Below are positions 1 through 10,736 of a stretch of DNA of 64,000 nt, piece by piece. A model generated the notes under the pieces. The model had not been told where the DNA came from. It did not search any database and worked only from the letters and a program-made list of their open reading frames with translations. Each line of letters opens with the position of its first letter. Position 1 is the stretch's first letter. The position numbers and the translations under genes were made by a program. The DNA comes from Lunularia cruciata (taxonomy: Eukaryota; Streptophyta; Marchantiopsida; Lunulariales; Lunulariaceae), in NCBI GenBank assembly GCA_948567375.1, contig OX419757.1:25600732-25664731 (forward strand), given 5' to 3'.

Positions 1-776
1 TGTGCCACTCTATCTATCGGTTGGTATACAGATCTGGTTGCATGGGCCACAAGGTGGATTGTTTGTGAGCGACATTGGAGGTTGGAGCCTATTGCACTAC
101 GAGAAGTGATCAAGGAGCAGTTCTTACTTTGCTTATGGCAGCAACCCAATACCAAGATGGTGTTCTATCAGCAGTTTGTAAATCCTATGTTGGTGTATTG
201 TGAGCAAGATTATCTATTGGCTAGGATTTCTACTTCACTTAGACGTGTTATTGCTCAATATAGAACTAGTTCTCATAGACTAGAAGTAGAACAAGGACGT
301 TGGCAGCAGATAGAGCACTCCATGCGACTTTGCAAATTATGTACTATGAGCAAAGTTGAGGATGAGCATCATGTGTTGATTGTTTGCCCTTGTTACATGC
401 AGATTAGAGTAAGACATCAGATTACTTGTAGTGATTTCTCAACTCTCTTACGGGTTGAAGCTTTAGAGCAGATAGAGCACTCCACGCGACTCCATGCGAC
501 TTTGCAAATAGACGTTGGCAGAGGACGTTGGCAGGACGTTGGCAGCAGATAGAGCACTCCATGCGACTTTGCAAATTGTGTATTATGAGCAAAGTTGAGG
601 ATGAGCATCATGTGTTTGTTGATTGCCCTTGTTACATGCAGATTAGAGTTAGACATCAGATTACTTGCAGTGACTTCTCAACTCTCTTACAGGTTGAAGC
701 TTTAGCATTAGGGAAGTACATGACAGAAGTTACTTTACATCGGACCAATTTGTTACAAATTGGGCCGATGCCCTAG
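1..776 (+). pseudogene. LINE ORF2 C-terminal fragment with internal duplication
   Basis: Frame 1 is open from base 1 and reads the region after the reverse transcriptase, then a zinc knuckle (CKLC, HH and C ligands near 328-385). At about 463 the normal sequence breaks off. It is replaced by short repeats of GACGTTGGCAG and of the segment encoding EQIEHS, and from about 528 the knuckle region is read again in another frame to the usual C-terminal stop near 774-776. The zinc-knuckle segment is therefore present twice. This is a broken fragment with no start and no catalytic domain; the family assignment is certain from near identity to the intact copies at 29252-33325 and 38324-42397. Confidence 0.85.
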
Positions 777-789
777 GCCCTTGCCTAGG
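772..789 (+). other. Conserved 3' hairpin of the LINE family (example in copy A)
   Basis: A 7-bp perfect stem (CCTAGGC / GCCTAGG) with a 4-base CCTT loop overlaps the ORF2 stop codon TAG. The same hairpin occurs at the same place in the other copies (for example 15270-15287, 29239-29256 and 38311-38328). It is a candidate RNA signal for reverse transcriptase recognition; that role is inferred. Confidence 0.55.
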
Positions 790-872
790 CTCACATTTCA
801 TGTGTTTTGTATTGTGTTTCCAGCCTTTTGACTCTTTGGGTCTTTCAGGCTTTATATTTCATTGTTTCATTG

Positions 873-1052
873 TTAGCGTTAGGGAAGTACATGACAGAGG
901 TTACTTTATATCGGACCAATTTGTTACAGATTGGTCAGATGCCCTAGGCCCTTGCTTGGGCTCACATTTCATGTGTTTTGTATTGTGTTTCTAGCCTTTT
1001 GACTCTTTGGGTCTTTCGGGCTTTATATTTCATTGTTCATTGTTCATTGTTC
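873..1052 (+). mobile_element. LINE copy B, extremely 5'-truncated (3' end only)
   Basis: About 180 bp matching only the last ORF2 codons, the 3' UTR and a tail of three to four TTCATTG-type repeats (about 1025-1052). It starts exactly where the tail of copy A ends, so two 3' ends lie in direct tandem. It could be a second insertion into the tail or a template jump during one insertion. Confidence 0.8.
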
Positions 1053-1376
1053 ACAATACACCAACATAGGATTTAAAAACTGCTGATAGAACACCATCTT
1101 GGTACCGGGCTGTTGCCATAAGCGAAGTAAGAACTGCTCCTTGATCACCTCTCAAAGTGCAAGAGGCTCCAATCTCCAATGTTGCTCAGAAACATTCCAC
1201 CTTGTGTCCCATGCAATCAGATCTGTATACCAACCAATAGATAGAGTGGCACATAAAGCTTGGTAGGGAAGTCTCTCATGCTCCATGGACCTCACCTTAG
1301 TGGCATATGTGAGAGCCAAAAACAAAGCTTCAGCCTCAAGAGGCAAAAACCCAGTTTCAGCAAGCAGCAATACATA
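1053..1376 (-). mobile_element. LINE copy C, internal ORF2 fragment, inverted
   Basis: Minus-strand match to the ORF2 region between the reverse transcriptase and the zinc knuckle (residues reading ETGFLPLEAEALFLA and onward). It has neither the 3' UTR nor the 5' half. It abuts the tail of copy B on its left. On its right a short filler containing ATACTCAG leads into the 5' UTR of copy D. Confidence 0.8.
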
Positions 1377-1393
1377 ATACTCAGATACTTGGA

Positions 1394-2383
1394 TCAATAC
1401 TCAGGGAGATCTGAATTTTTCAATTCTGAGACAATTTTGAGTAGTCCTTGTTATTGTGCGAGAATTGGGAAGGCTATTGCTCTGTGGTCACAAGTGCAAA
1501 TCCAGTGAAAATTACTGCATCAGAATCTGTGGGTTACAAGCTCTGTTTCAAGGCCAAGCTCGCAGCACATGGAGGTCTGAGCAAGCAGTGGTGGTAATTC
1601 TCATTCTGTCACATCTTGTGCATCTTGGTGTTTGGAGTACCAACTTTGCAGTGCAAGTTCTCCTCACTCATATATCCATTTCAAATCATTCTTGTATCAT
1701 AAGAACCACATGGTCATAAGCTTTCTATTGAGTCCATACTTGAGAGATTTGGATATCCAACGCAGATGATATGACCATTTGTTCCACTGTAGCACTTGCA
1801 ACTACTTGGTGTTAAAATCTGCACATGTGAAGGAGGATTTCTCTGTACTTATAGGTCCAAATCAAGTGGTTTTTGTGGCAATAGAACGAGCATTGTGCAA
1901 GGTTTCTATTGAGGTCTGATTTGTAGACATTGAAGGTCAGATAAGGAAGTTGTGACAGTTTGAAATCTGTGACTCTTTGGACATCATAACATTGTGAAGT
2001 GCAAATTCAAGCTATTGTATCTTTGTACTCAATGATCCAAATGAAGTGGTCTTTGTGTATTTAGAATCAGCTCCCTCAGACCTTGAGACTGAAAATTGAT
2101 TACTATAGGTTAGGTCACAGATTAGAAGCTCTAGGTACCTCAAATTTCGCAGCCTTTGGTATCTCTGTGCACTGCCGATGTGAAAGAGAGTATCTTTGCA
2201 CTCACATATTCAAATGAGATGATTCTTATCTCATTAGAATCAGCTTTTCAAGGTCTTTACTTAACACCAGCCTAGTAGTGCTTACAATTGTAAGACAGTA
2301 GTGATGCGTACTTGAAAATCCTAAAGTTTTGGTGTTGGAAGTAAAACTTCCAGATTGACCGTGAGTGATAAGTGATTGTCACA
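1394..2383 (+). repeat. 5' UTR of copy D made of diverged units of about 175 bp
   Basis: A recurring motif of the form TCCAAAT-GA-GTG-TTTTTGTG followed by ATTAGAA and then a CAAGG-TTTC stretch returns near 1690, 1860, 2035 and 2210, about 175 bp apart. The same units, better preserved, occur upstream of ORF1 in the other copies. By analogy with mouse L1 monomers they may form an internal promoter. That analogy is inference; no TATA box is obvious. Confidence 0.6.
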
Positions 2384-3223
2384 ATGGAGGATTCCAAGAT
2401 GGTGAAAGACATTGCTGATATAGCCATGAAGCAACAACAATTAGCTGAAATGTATAGAAAAGCAAATGATTTCCACAAGGACCTTAGAAGCTTCATGGCA
2501 CCTATGTCCCAGTGCATGAGTACTCTCATGACTGATATGAAATTTGTAAAGGTTGAGATCAGTAGTGTCAAAGAGTCTTTGAACCTAGTCAACCAAGAGA
2601 TTCAAGACCTCAAGAAGAGTTCTATCTCTTTGTTAACATCAACCAAGGGGATGGTTGATGCTACCGAGAAAGTTGCTTCCTTGGGAGCACAAGCCAACGA
2701 TATTGCTACACAAGGCGGAGGGCTCCAACAGATTGTGGTCACACTAGAAGTGAAGATGAAGTCTTATGCTGAAGCTACTAAGGTGGCTCAAATCTCTTGC
2801 TTGCAAGAGCATGAGGTTGAGAAGGAGAACCAATTGGTCAGGATGAAGAACTTGAGAATTTCAGGTTTGCCAGAGACTGAGAAGGAAGACACCAAGGCCA
2901 TAGTGTGTGAGTTTATTGCTGATTCTTTGAGAGTCCATGATCCTCAGATTTTGCAAGCATATAGATTGGGACAACAAGGTGCACAACCAATAAGCATTTT
3001 GGTGAGGTTTGGCTCAAAAACTCAAAGGAATGCAGTGATGGATAACAAGGCTATATTGAAGGGGCGGCGTATTTGGTTGGACCCTGATCTCACACCTCTC
3101 CAATGGCAAGCAAAGAAGGGAGAATTAGCAAAAGTGAAGGAGGCTCAACAAGCAGGTTTTGTTGCATTCTTGAGAGACAATAGAGCTGTGATTGCCCAAA
3201 GGAAATTGTCAACTACCGCATAG
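2384..3223 (+). CDS. LINE ORF1 protein (copy D), RNA-binding chaperone-like
   Basis: 279 aa, intact. The ATG at 2384 is chosen because it gives the same length and N-terminus as the other copies; the frame opens a few codons earlier without an ATG. Residues 1 to about 130 are rich in charged and Leu/Ile/Val heptads and look like a coiled coil. An RRM-like fold follows (RNP2-like NLRISGLP near 156-163, RNP1-like SILVRFGS near 204-211), then a basic C-terminal domain, as in L1-type ORF1 proteins. There is no CCHC knuckle. It should bind element RNA in a cytoplasmic RNP. The stop is TAG followed by CAA TTC, and the same frame continues into ORF2. Neighbouring ORF2 is broken, so any activity of this copy would have to be in trans. 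Confidence 0.85.
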   Translation: MEDSKMVKDIADIAMKQQQLAEMYRKANDFHKDLRSFMAPMSQCMSTLMTDMKFVKVEISSVKESLNLVNQEIQDLKKSSISLLTSTKGMVDATEKVASLGAQANDIATQGGGLQQIVVTLEVKMKSYAEATKVAQISCLQEHEVEKENQLVRMKNLRISGLPETEKEDTKAIVCEFIADSLRVHDPQILQAYRLGQQGAQPISILVRFGSKTQRNAVMDNKAILKGRRIWLDPDLTPLQWQAKKGELAKVKEAQQAGFVAFLRDNRAVIAQRKLSTTA

Positions 3224-5287
3224 CAATTCCAGACCCTTAGAGTGTTGTTTTGGAATGTTCATGGTCTCACACATACCAAGTACTCAAGCGCTAAACTTGT
3301 GTGGGATGATGCTGATCTGATCAATCTTGTGGAGACATGGGAACATGAAGGAAACACCATTCAAAACATTGAAGGTTTCATTCTTGTTGGTTCAACTTGG
3401 AACAATCGGAGGCAGCATAGAGGAAGGGGCTTTGGAGGTATTGCTACTTACGTCAGATTTGGTTTTGAAAAATCAGTCTCTTTGATAGGTCAAGACTCAA
3501 GTGGATAATACCAATGGCTGAGGATTGGAGGAGTTGCTACACCTTGCTTCCTTGCTGTTTGTTACTTTGCCCCATTGACATCACCAATCTATTCAAGCGG
3601 ATCTCTCAACACCATGCAGCCTTTCCACTCCTTGACAAAGGATGTGTTGGAATTTCAAAGTAAAGGTGCAGTATTTATCCTTGGTGATTTCAATGCTAGG
3701 ATCCAAACCTCTCAGATTCCTGAGTTTAGTGACCTTGAGAATGACCCTTTCCATAGCTTAATAGATCATTCTAGTGCTTGGTCCCGCTCTTCCAAAGATC
3801 TCATATCCAACTCCATGAGTGAGCACTTTTTGAGCTTTGGTACCAATTGTAGCTTGATGATCTTGAATGGCCTTTCTCAATTTCTAGAAACTTGTAAGAG
3901 CACATGCTTTGCCTCTAGTGGATCCAGCACTGTAGATTATATGCTCACCTCACCCAGTGATATACACATTGTCTCAGATTTTGTTGTTTTAGATCCTCAA
4001 CCTGAATCTGACCATGCACCTTTATCTTATGTCATCCTTCTTTCTTGCCTCAATAGAACCACATAACCTATTGATCATGCCTTTAGGGGGAAACTCCGTC
4101 TTGATTTTCACAAGCGAGATTTGTACCAACAAGCTATCCATGAGAAATTGAGCTCTATGGAGTGGAGTTCTGATTTTCAACAACGTAGTGATCAGTTGGT
4201 TGAACTTCTTCAATCTACATCAACAACTCTATTTCCACAAGGTTCTCACAGGAAGAGACTTGGTCTCCCTTGCAATAGGTGGTTTGATGCTGACTGTAAA
4301 ATGGCAAGGATCAAAGCTATGGATAGGTCTCTTGATCAGATTGCACAAAATCAAGCTTTTGTCTCTTATAGAAAGTTGGTGAAGTGCAAGAAGCGAGCGT
4401 TCTTGAGACTCAAGGGGGTTGAGTTGAGCAATGAATTGAGGAGCAATCCTAAGGCTTTTTGGCAGAAGGTAACCATCAGATCTTCATCTCCATCGCTAGA
4501 CATGAATGAGCTTTGTGAATATGTGAAGGATCTGTACTTTTACCCTGATGCTCCAAGCATGGCACCTTGCCTTGGATCTGCTCTCACCATCTCTGAAGCT
4601 GAAGTCCAGTACCAATTGAAGAAGTTGGCCAATGGTAAGACGGAAGACCTTGATGGACTATGTGTTGAACTACTTAAGTGGGGTGGTAGCCATCTGATTT
4701 CAGTACTCACTTCTCTCTTGAATGAGGCCATTAGGTGTGGGTTTCCTGATAGATGGTGCTTCAAGAAGGTAGTTCCTATTCACAAGTTTGGTCAGAGAGA
4801 TATTGTCACCAATTACCGTACCATTCTAGTGGGTAGTATCTTTGCCAAGTTGTACGGTCGAATTTTGGAGTCTAGGTTGAGTACTTGGGCTAAAAAGCAC
4901 AAAATTCGAGCTAAGTGCCAAGCGGGTTTCAGATCAGGCTTTAGTACTTTGGATCATCTATTGGTACTCCATGTTTTGTGGTGGAAATCTAAAGGTGTTG
5001 GGAGAGCTCTCTATGTCTTTGAAACCGGGTTTTTGCCACTTGAGGCTGAAGCTTTGTTTTTAGCTATCACATATGCCACTAAGGTGAGGTCCATGGAGCA
5101 TGAGAGACTTCCCTACCAAGCTTTTTGTGCCACTCTATCTGTCGGTTGGTATACAGATCTGATTGCATGGGCCACAAGGTGGAATGTTTGTGAGCGACAT
5201 TGGAGGTTGGAGCCTATTGCACTACGAGAAGTGATCAAGGAGCAGTTCTTACTTTGCAAATTAGAGCACTCCATGCAACTTTGCAAA
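3224..5287 (+). pseudogene. LINE ORF2 (endonuclease-RT), copy D, broken
   Basis: Continues in frame after the ORF1 TAG. The endonuclease start (LFWNVHGL), the GDFNAR motif and the SDH motif are readable. Defects: CAA to TAA at 3506-3508, a TAA at 4064-4066, and a deletion of about 1 kb at about 5018 that joins GRALYV directly to the ETGFLPLEAEAL region and removes the RT catalytic core. A second deletion near 5256 removes most of the C-terminal domain. The protein cannot be functional. Confidence 0.88.
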
Positions 5288-7180
5288 TTGAACAATGAAC
5301 AATGAAATATAAAGCCTGAAAGACCCAAAGAGTCAAAAGGCTAGAAACACAATACAAAACACATGAAATGTGAGCCTAGGCAAGGGCCTAGGGTATCTGA
5401 CCAATCTGTAACAAATTGGTCCGATGTAAACTTACTTCTGTCATGTACTTCCCTAACGCTAAAGCTTCACCTTGTAAGAGAGTAGAGAAATCACGACAAA
5501 TAATCGGATGTCTAACTCTGATCAGCATGTAACTAGGGCAATCAATAAACACATGATGCTCATCCTCAACTTTGCTCATAGTACACAATTTGCAAAGTCG
5601 CATGGAGTGCTCTATCTGCTGCCAACGTCCTTGTTCTACTTCTAGTCTATGAGGACTAGTTCTATACTGAGCAATAACATGTCTAAGTGAAGTAGAAATC
5701 CTAGCCAAGAGATAATCTTGCTCACAATACACCAACATAGGATTTACAAACTGCTGATAGAACACCATCTTGGTACCGGGTTGCTGCCATAGGCGAAGTA
5801 AGAACTGCTCCTTGATCACTTCTCGTAGTGCAATGGGCTCCAACTTCCAATGTCGCTCACAAACATTCCACCTAGTGGCCCATGCAACGAGATCTGTATA
5901 CCAACCGACAGATAGAGTGGCACAAAAAACTTGGTAGGGAAGTCTCTCATGCTCCATGGACCTCACCTTAGTGGCATATGTGATAGCTAAAATCAAAGTT
6001 TCAGCCTCAAGAGGTAAAAACCCGGTTTCAGCAAGCATCAATACATAGGGAGTTTGAGTCCTCACCCCAAGTTCATCACACAAAAACAATTTCTGAACTT
6101 TCTCCACCTTTTGCCACCATGTCTTCTTAGTACCTGGACCCCAAATCTGAGCACCATAGAGAACCACCGGCTGCACAAGAGATCTGAACAACACCTTCTT
6201 CAACTCCCATGTGGTAAGGTGGGCAAGTCTAGAGCGGTTCATGAGTGAATACAAAGCTCTAAAGCCTGCATTGATTCTCATCTTCACACAAGTGGACCAA
6301 CTATAGTCATGAGAAAACTCAAGGCCCAAGTACTTATAAGAAGAAACCTGCTCCAATTGCTGTCCATCAAAAAAGAAAGGTGTGACACCTTTAGAACCCA
6401 CCACAATGACCTTGGACTTGTCAAGGTTCACCTCCATCTTTGTTTGATTGCAAAAGCAAAGTAGAGAATCCAACAGCTTCTATAACTCTGTGGATTTGTG
6501 GAGAGAAGCACTACATCATCTGCATAAAGGAGTGCATATATCATCAAAGAGCCAACCTGTACACCTGTAGCTCCGGCTTCCATGAGTAGACTCTCTAGAT
6601 CATCAATGAAGATTCCGAACAGAGTTGGAGATAGAGAGCAGCCTTGGATCACACCCATTGTGCTAAGGACATCTTGAGAGCTCAAAGATGAAAGTTTCAC
6701 AATCACTTTCTCATAGAGTCTAGAGATAGCACCAATCGGATCAGATGAAACACCCACTTCAATAAGTCTCTCACTTAGAGATTTCCTCAGCACCTTATCA
6801 AAGGCTTTCCTGAAATCAATAAAGGCAACATAGAGAGCTCTCCCAACACTTTTGGATTTCCACCACAAAACATGAAGTACCAATAGGTGGTCCAAAGTAC
6901 TAAAGCCTAATCTGAAACCAGCTTGACACTTAGCTCGAATTTTGTGCTTTTCAGCCCAAGTGCTCAACCTTGACTCCAAAATTCGACCATACAACTTGGC
7001 AAAGACACTACCAACAAGTATGGTACGGTAATTGGTGATAACATCTCTCTGGCCAGACTTGTGAATAGGAACTACCTTCTTGAAGCACCATCTATCCGGA
7101 AAGCCACACTTGATTGCCTCATTCAAATGAGAAGTGAGTATTGAAATCAGTTGGCTACCGCCCCACTTCAGAAGTTCAAC
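5288..7180 (-). mobile_element. LINE copy E, 5'-truncated, minus strand
   Basis: Starts on the left with the family tail (GAACAAT repeats, 5288-5305) and 3' UTR, then ORF2 from its C-terminus back to the start of the RT domain. At about 7181 it meets, head to head, the endonuclease coding part of copy F. There is no ORF1 or 5' UTR. Confidence 0.88.
5388..7180 (-). pseudogene. LINE ORF2 (RT to C-terminus), copy E, frameshifted
   Basis: Reads the RT domain (AFIDFRKAFDKV, GVIQGCSLSPTLF, YADD) and the C-terminal region with its zinc knuckle. One base is missing near 6481 compared with other copies, which splits the frame just after YADD. The endonuclease is absent because the copy begins at the VELLKWGGS segment. 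It is truncated and frameshifted. Confidence 0.88.
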
Positions 7181-9762
7181 ATGTGGAGACATGGGAACAT
7201 GAAGGAAACACCATTCAAGACATTGAAGGATTCACTCTTGTTGGTTCAACCTGGAACAAGTGGAGACAACACAAAGGAAGGGGCTTTGGAGGTATTGCTA
7301 CTTACGTCAGATTTGGCTTTGAGAAATCAGTCTCTTTGATAGGTCAAGATTCAAGTGGACAATACCAATGGCTGAGGATTGGAGGAGTTGCCACACCTTG
7401 CTTCATTGCTGTTTGTTACTTTGCCCCGTTGACATCACCAATCTATTCAAGTGGACTTCTCAACACCATGCAGCCTTTCCATTCCTTGACGAAGGATGTG
7501 TTAGAGTTTCAAAGTAAAGGTGCAGTACTTGTTCTTAGTGATTTTAATGCTAGGATCCAAGCCTCTCAGATCCCTGACTTGAGCGACCTTGAGAATGATC
7601 CTTTCCACAGCTTGATAGACCATTCTAGTACTTGGTCACGCTCTTCCAAAGATCCTATGTCCAATTCCATGAGTGAGTACTTTTTGAGCTTTGATGCCAA
7701 TTGTAACTTGAAGATCTTGAATGGCCTTTCTCAATTTCCAGAAACTTGTAAAATCACATGCTTTGCTTCAGGTGGATCAAGCACCATAGATTATATGCTC
7801 ACTTCAGCTAATGATATCCATCTTGTCTCAGATTTTGCTGTTTTAGATCCTCAACCAGAATCAGACTATGCACCTCTATCTTGTACCATCCTTTTTCCTT
7901 GCCTCAATAGAACCACATTACCTATAGACCATGCTTTTAGAGGCAAACTTTGTCTAGATTTTCACAAGAGAGACTTGTACCAACAAGCTATCCAAGAGAA
8001 ATTGAGTTCTATGGAGTGGAGTTCTGATTTTCAACAACGTAGTGATCAATTGATTGAACTTCTTCAATCTACATCAACTTCTTTGTTTCCAAAAGGCTCC
8101 CACAGGAAGAGACTTGGTCTCCCTTGCAATAGATGGTATGATGCTGATTGCAAAATGGAAAGGATCAAAGCTATGGATAGATCTCTTGATCAGATTGCAC
8201 AAAATCAAGCTTTTGTTTTATACAGAAAGTTGGTGAAGTGCAAAAAGCGGGCATTTCTAAGACTCAAAGGAGTTGAGTTGAGCACTGAATTGAGGAGCAA
8301 TCCCAAGGCTTTTTGGAAGAAAGTAACCATCAGATCTCCATCTCCATCGCTGGACCTGAATGAGCTTTGTGACTATGTGAAGGATTTGTACTTTTTCCCA
8401 AATGCTCCAAGCATGGCACCTTGCCTTGGATCTGCTCTCACCATCTCTGAAGCTGATGTCAAGTACCAATTGAAGAAGTTGGCCAATGGTAAGGCTGAAG
8501 ACCTTGATGGACTATGTGTTGAACTTCTGAAGTGGGGCAGTAGCCAATTGATTTCAATACTCACTTCTCATTTGAATGAGGCAATCAAGTGTGGCTTTCC
8601 AGATAGATGGTGCTTCAAGAAGGTAGTTCCTATTCACAAGTCTGGCCAGAGAGATGTTGTCACCAATTACCGTACCATACTTGTTGGTAGTGTCTTTGCC
8701 AAGTTGTATGGTCGAATTTTGGAGTCAAGGTTGAGCACTTGGGCTGAAAAGCACAAAATTTGAGCTAAGTGCCAAGCTGGTTTCAGATTAGGCTTTAGTA
8801 CTTTGGACCACCTATTGGTACTTCATGTTTTGTGGTGGAAATCCAAGGGTGTTGGGAGAGCTCTCTATGTTGCCTTTATTGATTTCAGGAAAGCCTTTGA
8901 TAAGGTGCTGAGGAAATCTCTAAGTGAGAGACTCATTGAAGTGGGTGTTTCAGCTGATCTGATTGGTGCTATCTCTAGACTCTATGAGAAAGTGATTGTG
9001 AAACTTTCATCTTTGAGCTCTCAAGATGTCCTTAGCACAATGGGTGTGATCCAAGGCTGCTCTCTATCTCCAACTCTGTTTGGAATCTTCATCGATGATC
9101 TAGAGAGTCTACTCATGGAAGCTGGAGCTACATGTGTACAGGTTGGCTCTTTGATGATACATGCACTCCTTTATGCAGATGATGTAGTGCTTCTCTCCAC
9201 AAATCCACAGAGTTTACAGAAGCTGTTGGATTCTCTACTTTGCTTTTGCAATCAAACAAAGATGGAGGTGAACCTTGACAAGTCCAAGGTCATTGTGGTG
9301 GGTTCTAAAGGTGTCTCACCTTTCTTTTTTGATGGACAGCAATTGGAGCAGGTTTCTTCTTATAAGTACTTGGGCCTTGAGTTTTCTCATGACTATAGTT
9401 GGTCCACTTGTGTGAAGATGAGAATCAATGCAGGCTTTAGAGCTTTGTATTCACTCATGAACCGCTCTAGACTTGCCCACCTTACCACATGGGAGTTAAA
9501 GAAGGTGTTTTTCAGATCTCTTGTGCAGCCGGTGGTTCTCTATGGTGCTCAGATTTGGGGTCCAGGTACTAAGAAGACATGGTGGCAAAAGGTGGAGAAA
9601 GTTCAGAAATTGTTTTTGTGTGATGAACTTGGGGTGAGGACTCAAACTCCCTATGTATTGATGCTTGCTGAAACCGGGTTTTTACCTCTTGAGGCTGAAA
9701 CTTTGATTTTAGCTATCACATATGCCACTAAGGTGAGGTCCATGGAGCATGAGAGACTTCCC
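7181..9762 (+). mobile_element. LINE copy F, internal ORF2 segment only, plus strand
   Basis: Begins abruptly inside the endonuclease (VETWEHEGN) and ends abruptly after HERLP of the post-RT region, with no 5' UTR, ORF1, 3' UTR or tail. Sequence details (QIPDLSD, STSLFPKGS) place it with the minus-strand subfamily although it lies on the plus strand. Both ends are junctions with inverted LINE pieces. Confidence 0.88.
7181..9762 (+). pseudogene. LINE ORF2 (most of EN and all of RT), copy F, one stop codon
   Basis: An almost open reading frame through the endonuclease (SDFNAR, with G changed to S; SDY in place of SDH) and the RT. A CGA to TGA change at 8761-8763 interrupts it between KHKI and AKCQAGF. 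The YADD box is intact near 9172-9183. The endonuclease lacks its first catalytic Asn because the copy starts too late. Substitutions at GDFN and SDH suggest the endonuclease was dead before or after insertion. Confidence 0.85.
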
Positions 9763-9931
9763 ACCTAGTGGCCCATGCAACCAGATCTGTATACCAACCG
9801 ACAGATAGAGTGGCACAAAAAGCTTGGTAGGGAAGTCTCTCATGCTCCATGGACCTCACCTTAGTGGCATATTTGATAGCTAAAAACAAAGCTTCAGCCT
9901 CAAGAGGCAAAAACCCGGTTTCAGGAAGCAT
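9763..9931 (-). mobile_element. LINE fragment G, ORF2 C-terminal piece, inverted
   Basis: 169 bp minus-strand match to the post-RT region (ETGFLPLEAEALFLA to the AWATRW segment). Part of it (about 9831-9860) is the reverse complement of the end of copy F (about 9733-9762), so F and G form a foldback with a loop of about 70 bp. Confidence 0.8.
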
Positions 9932-9944
9932 TTTAGGGTTTAGG

Positions 9945-10083
9945 TCATCTTGACCTCTAATGTGTCAACCATCTCTTGGAGCCCTCCATTGTGTGAAGCA
10001 ATGTTGGTGGCTTGTGCTCCCAAGGAAGCAACCTTCTCAGTAGCATCCACCATACCCTTGGTGGAATCTAACATCAAACTGCT
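9945..10083 (-). mobile_element. LINE fragment H, ORF1 middle, minus strand
   Basis: About 140 bp of ORF1 (the region reading STKGMVDATEKVASLGAQ). It repeats what is present again at 10366-10505 in fragment I, so part of ORF1 is duplicated in direct orientation at this locus. Confidence 0.78.
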
Positions 10084-10736
10084 ACTGCGTTCCTTTGAGT
10101 TTCTGAGCCAAACCTCACCAAAATGCTTCTTGGTTGTGCACCTTGTTGTCCCAATCTATATGCTTGCAAAATCTGAGGATCATGGACTCTCAAAGAATCA
10201 ACAATAAACTCACACACTATGGTCTTGGTGTCTTCCTTCTCAATCTCAGGCAAACCTAAAATCCTCAAGTTCTTCATTCTGACCAATTGGTTCTCCTTCT
10301 CAACCTCATGCTCTTGCAAGTAAGAGATTTGAGCCTCCTTCGTAGCTTCAGCATATGACTTCATCTTGACCTCTAATGTGTCAACCATCTCTTACAGCCC
10401 TCCATTTTGTGAAGCAATGTTGGTGGCTTGTGCTCCCAAGGAAGCAACCTTCTCAGTAGCATCCACCATACCCTTGGTGGAGTCTAACATCAAATTGCTA
10501 CTCTTCTTGAGTTCTTGGATATCTACGATGATCGAATTGAGAGAGTCTTTCACAGTCAACACATCAGCTCTTATGGTTTGCAAATCTGCCATAAGAGTGT
10601 TCATGCATTGAGACATGGGGGCAAAAAAGCTCTTGAGTTCTTTGTGGAAGTCATTTGCTTTTCTATACATTTCAGCAAGTTAATGTTGTTTTGAAGCTAT
10701 CTCAGCAATGTCTTGCATCATCTTGGAAGCTTCCAT
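10084..10736 (-). pseudogene. LINE ORF1, copy I, broken
   Basis: The ATG at 10736-10734 starts the MEASKMM type ORF1. Stops: CAACAACAG-type codons have become a TAA near 10680, and CAA is TAA at 10389-10391. The C-terminus is missing after RFGSETQRNAV, where the sequence jumps into fragment H. It is clearly non-functional. Confidence 0.82.

Larger units (their letters stand above)
1..872 (+). mobile_element. LINE copy A, 3' part (ORF2 C-terminus and 3' UTR), enters from the left edge
   Basis: The window opens inside ORF2 of the LINE family that fills most of this region. The copy carries the post-RT region and zinc knuckle, then the family 3' UTR and a short TTCATTG-type tail near 855-872. 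The small 3' hairpin (CCTAGGC, loop CCTT, GCCTAGG) lies at 772-789. Copy B starts directly at the end of its tail. Confidence 0.9.
1394..5287 (+). mobile_element. LINE copy D, nearly full-length 5' half, internally deleted, no 3' end
   Basis: Contains a shortened 5' UTR (1394-2383), an open ORF1 (2384-3223) and a damaged ORF2 (3224-5287). The copy stops at 5287, where the minus-strand tail of copy E begins, so its own 3' UTR is missing. Its ORF1 begins MEDSKMVKD and defines a subfamily distinct from the MEASKMM type seen on the minus strand. Confidence 0.9.

Noticed and set aside
1020..1055. TTCATTG repeats as an ordinary microsatellite
   Set aside because: They occur always at the same place, directly after the LINE 3' UTR, so they are element tails.
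6054..6248. Open frame of 64 aa antisense to LINE ORF2, repeated in each copy
   Set aside because: It recurs only because ORF2 is repeated; it is a shadow of the sense frame.
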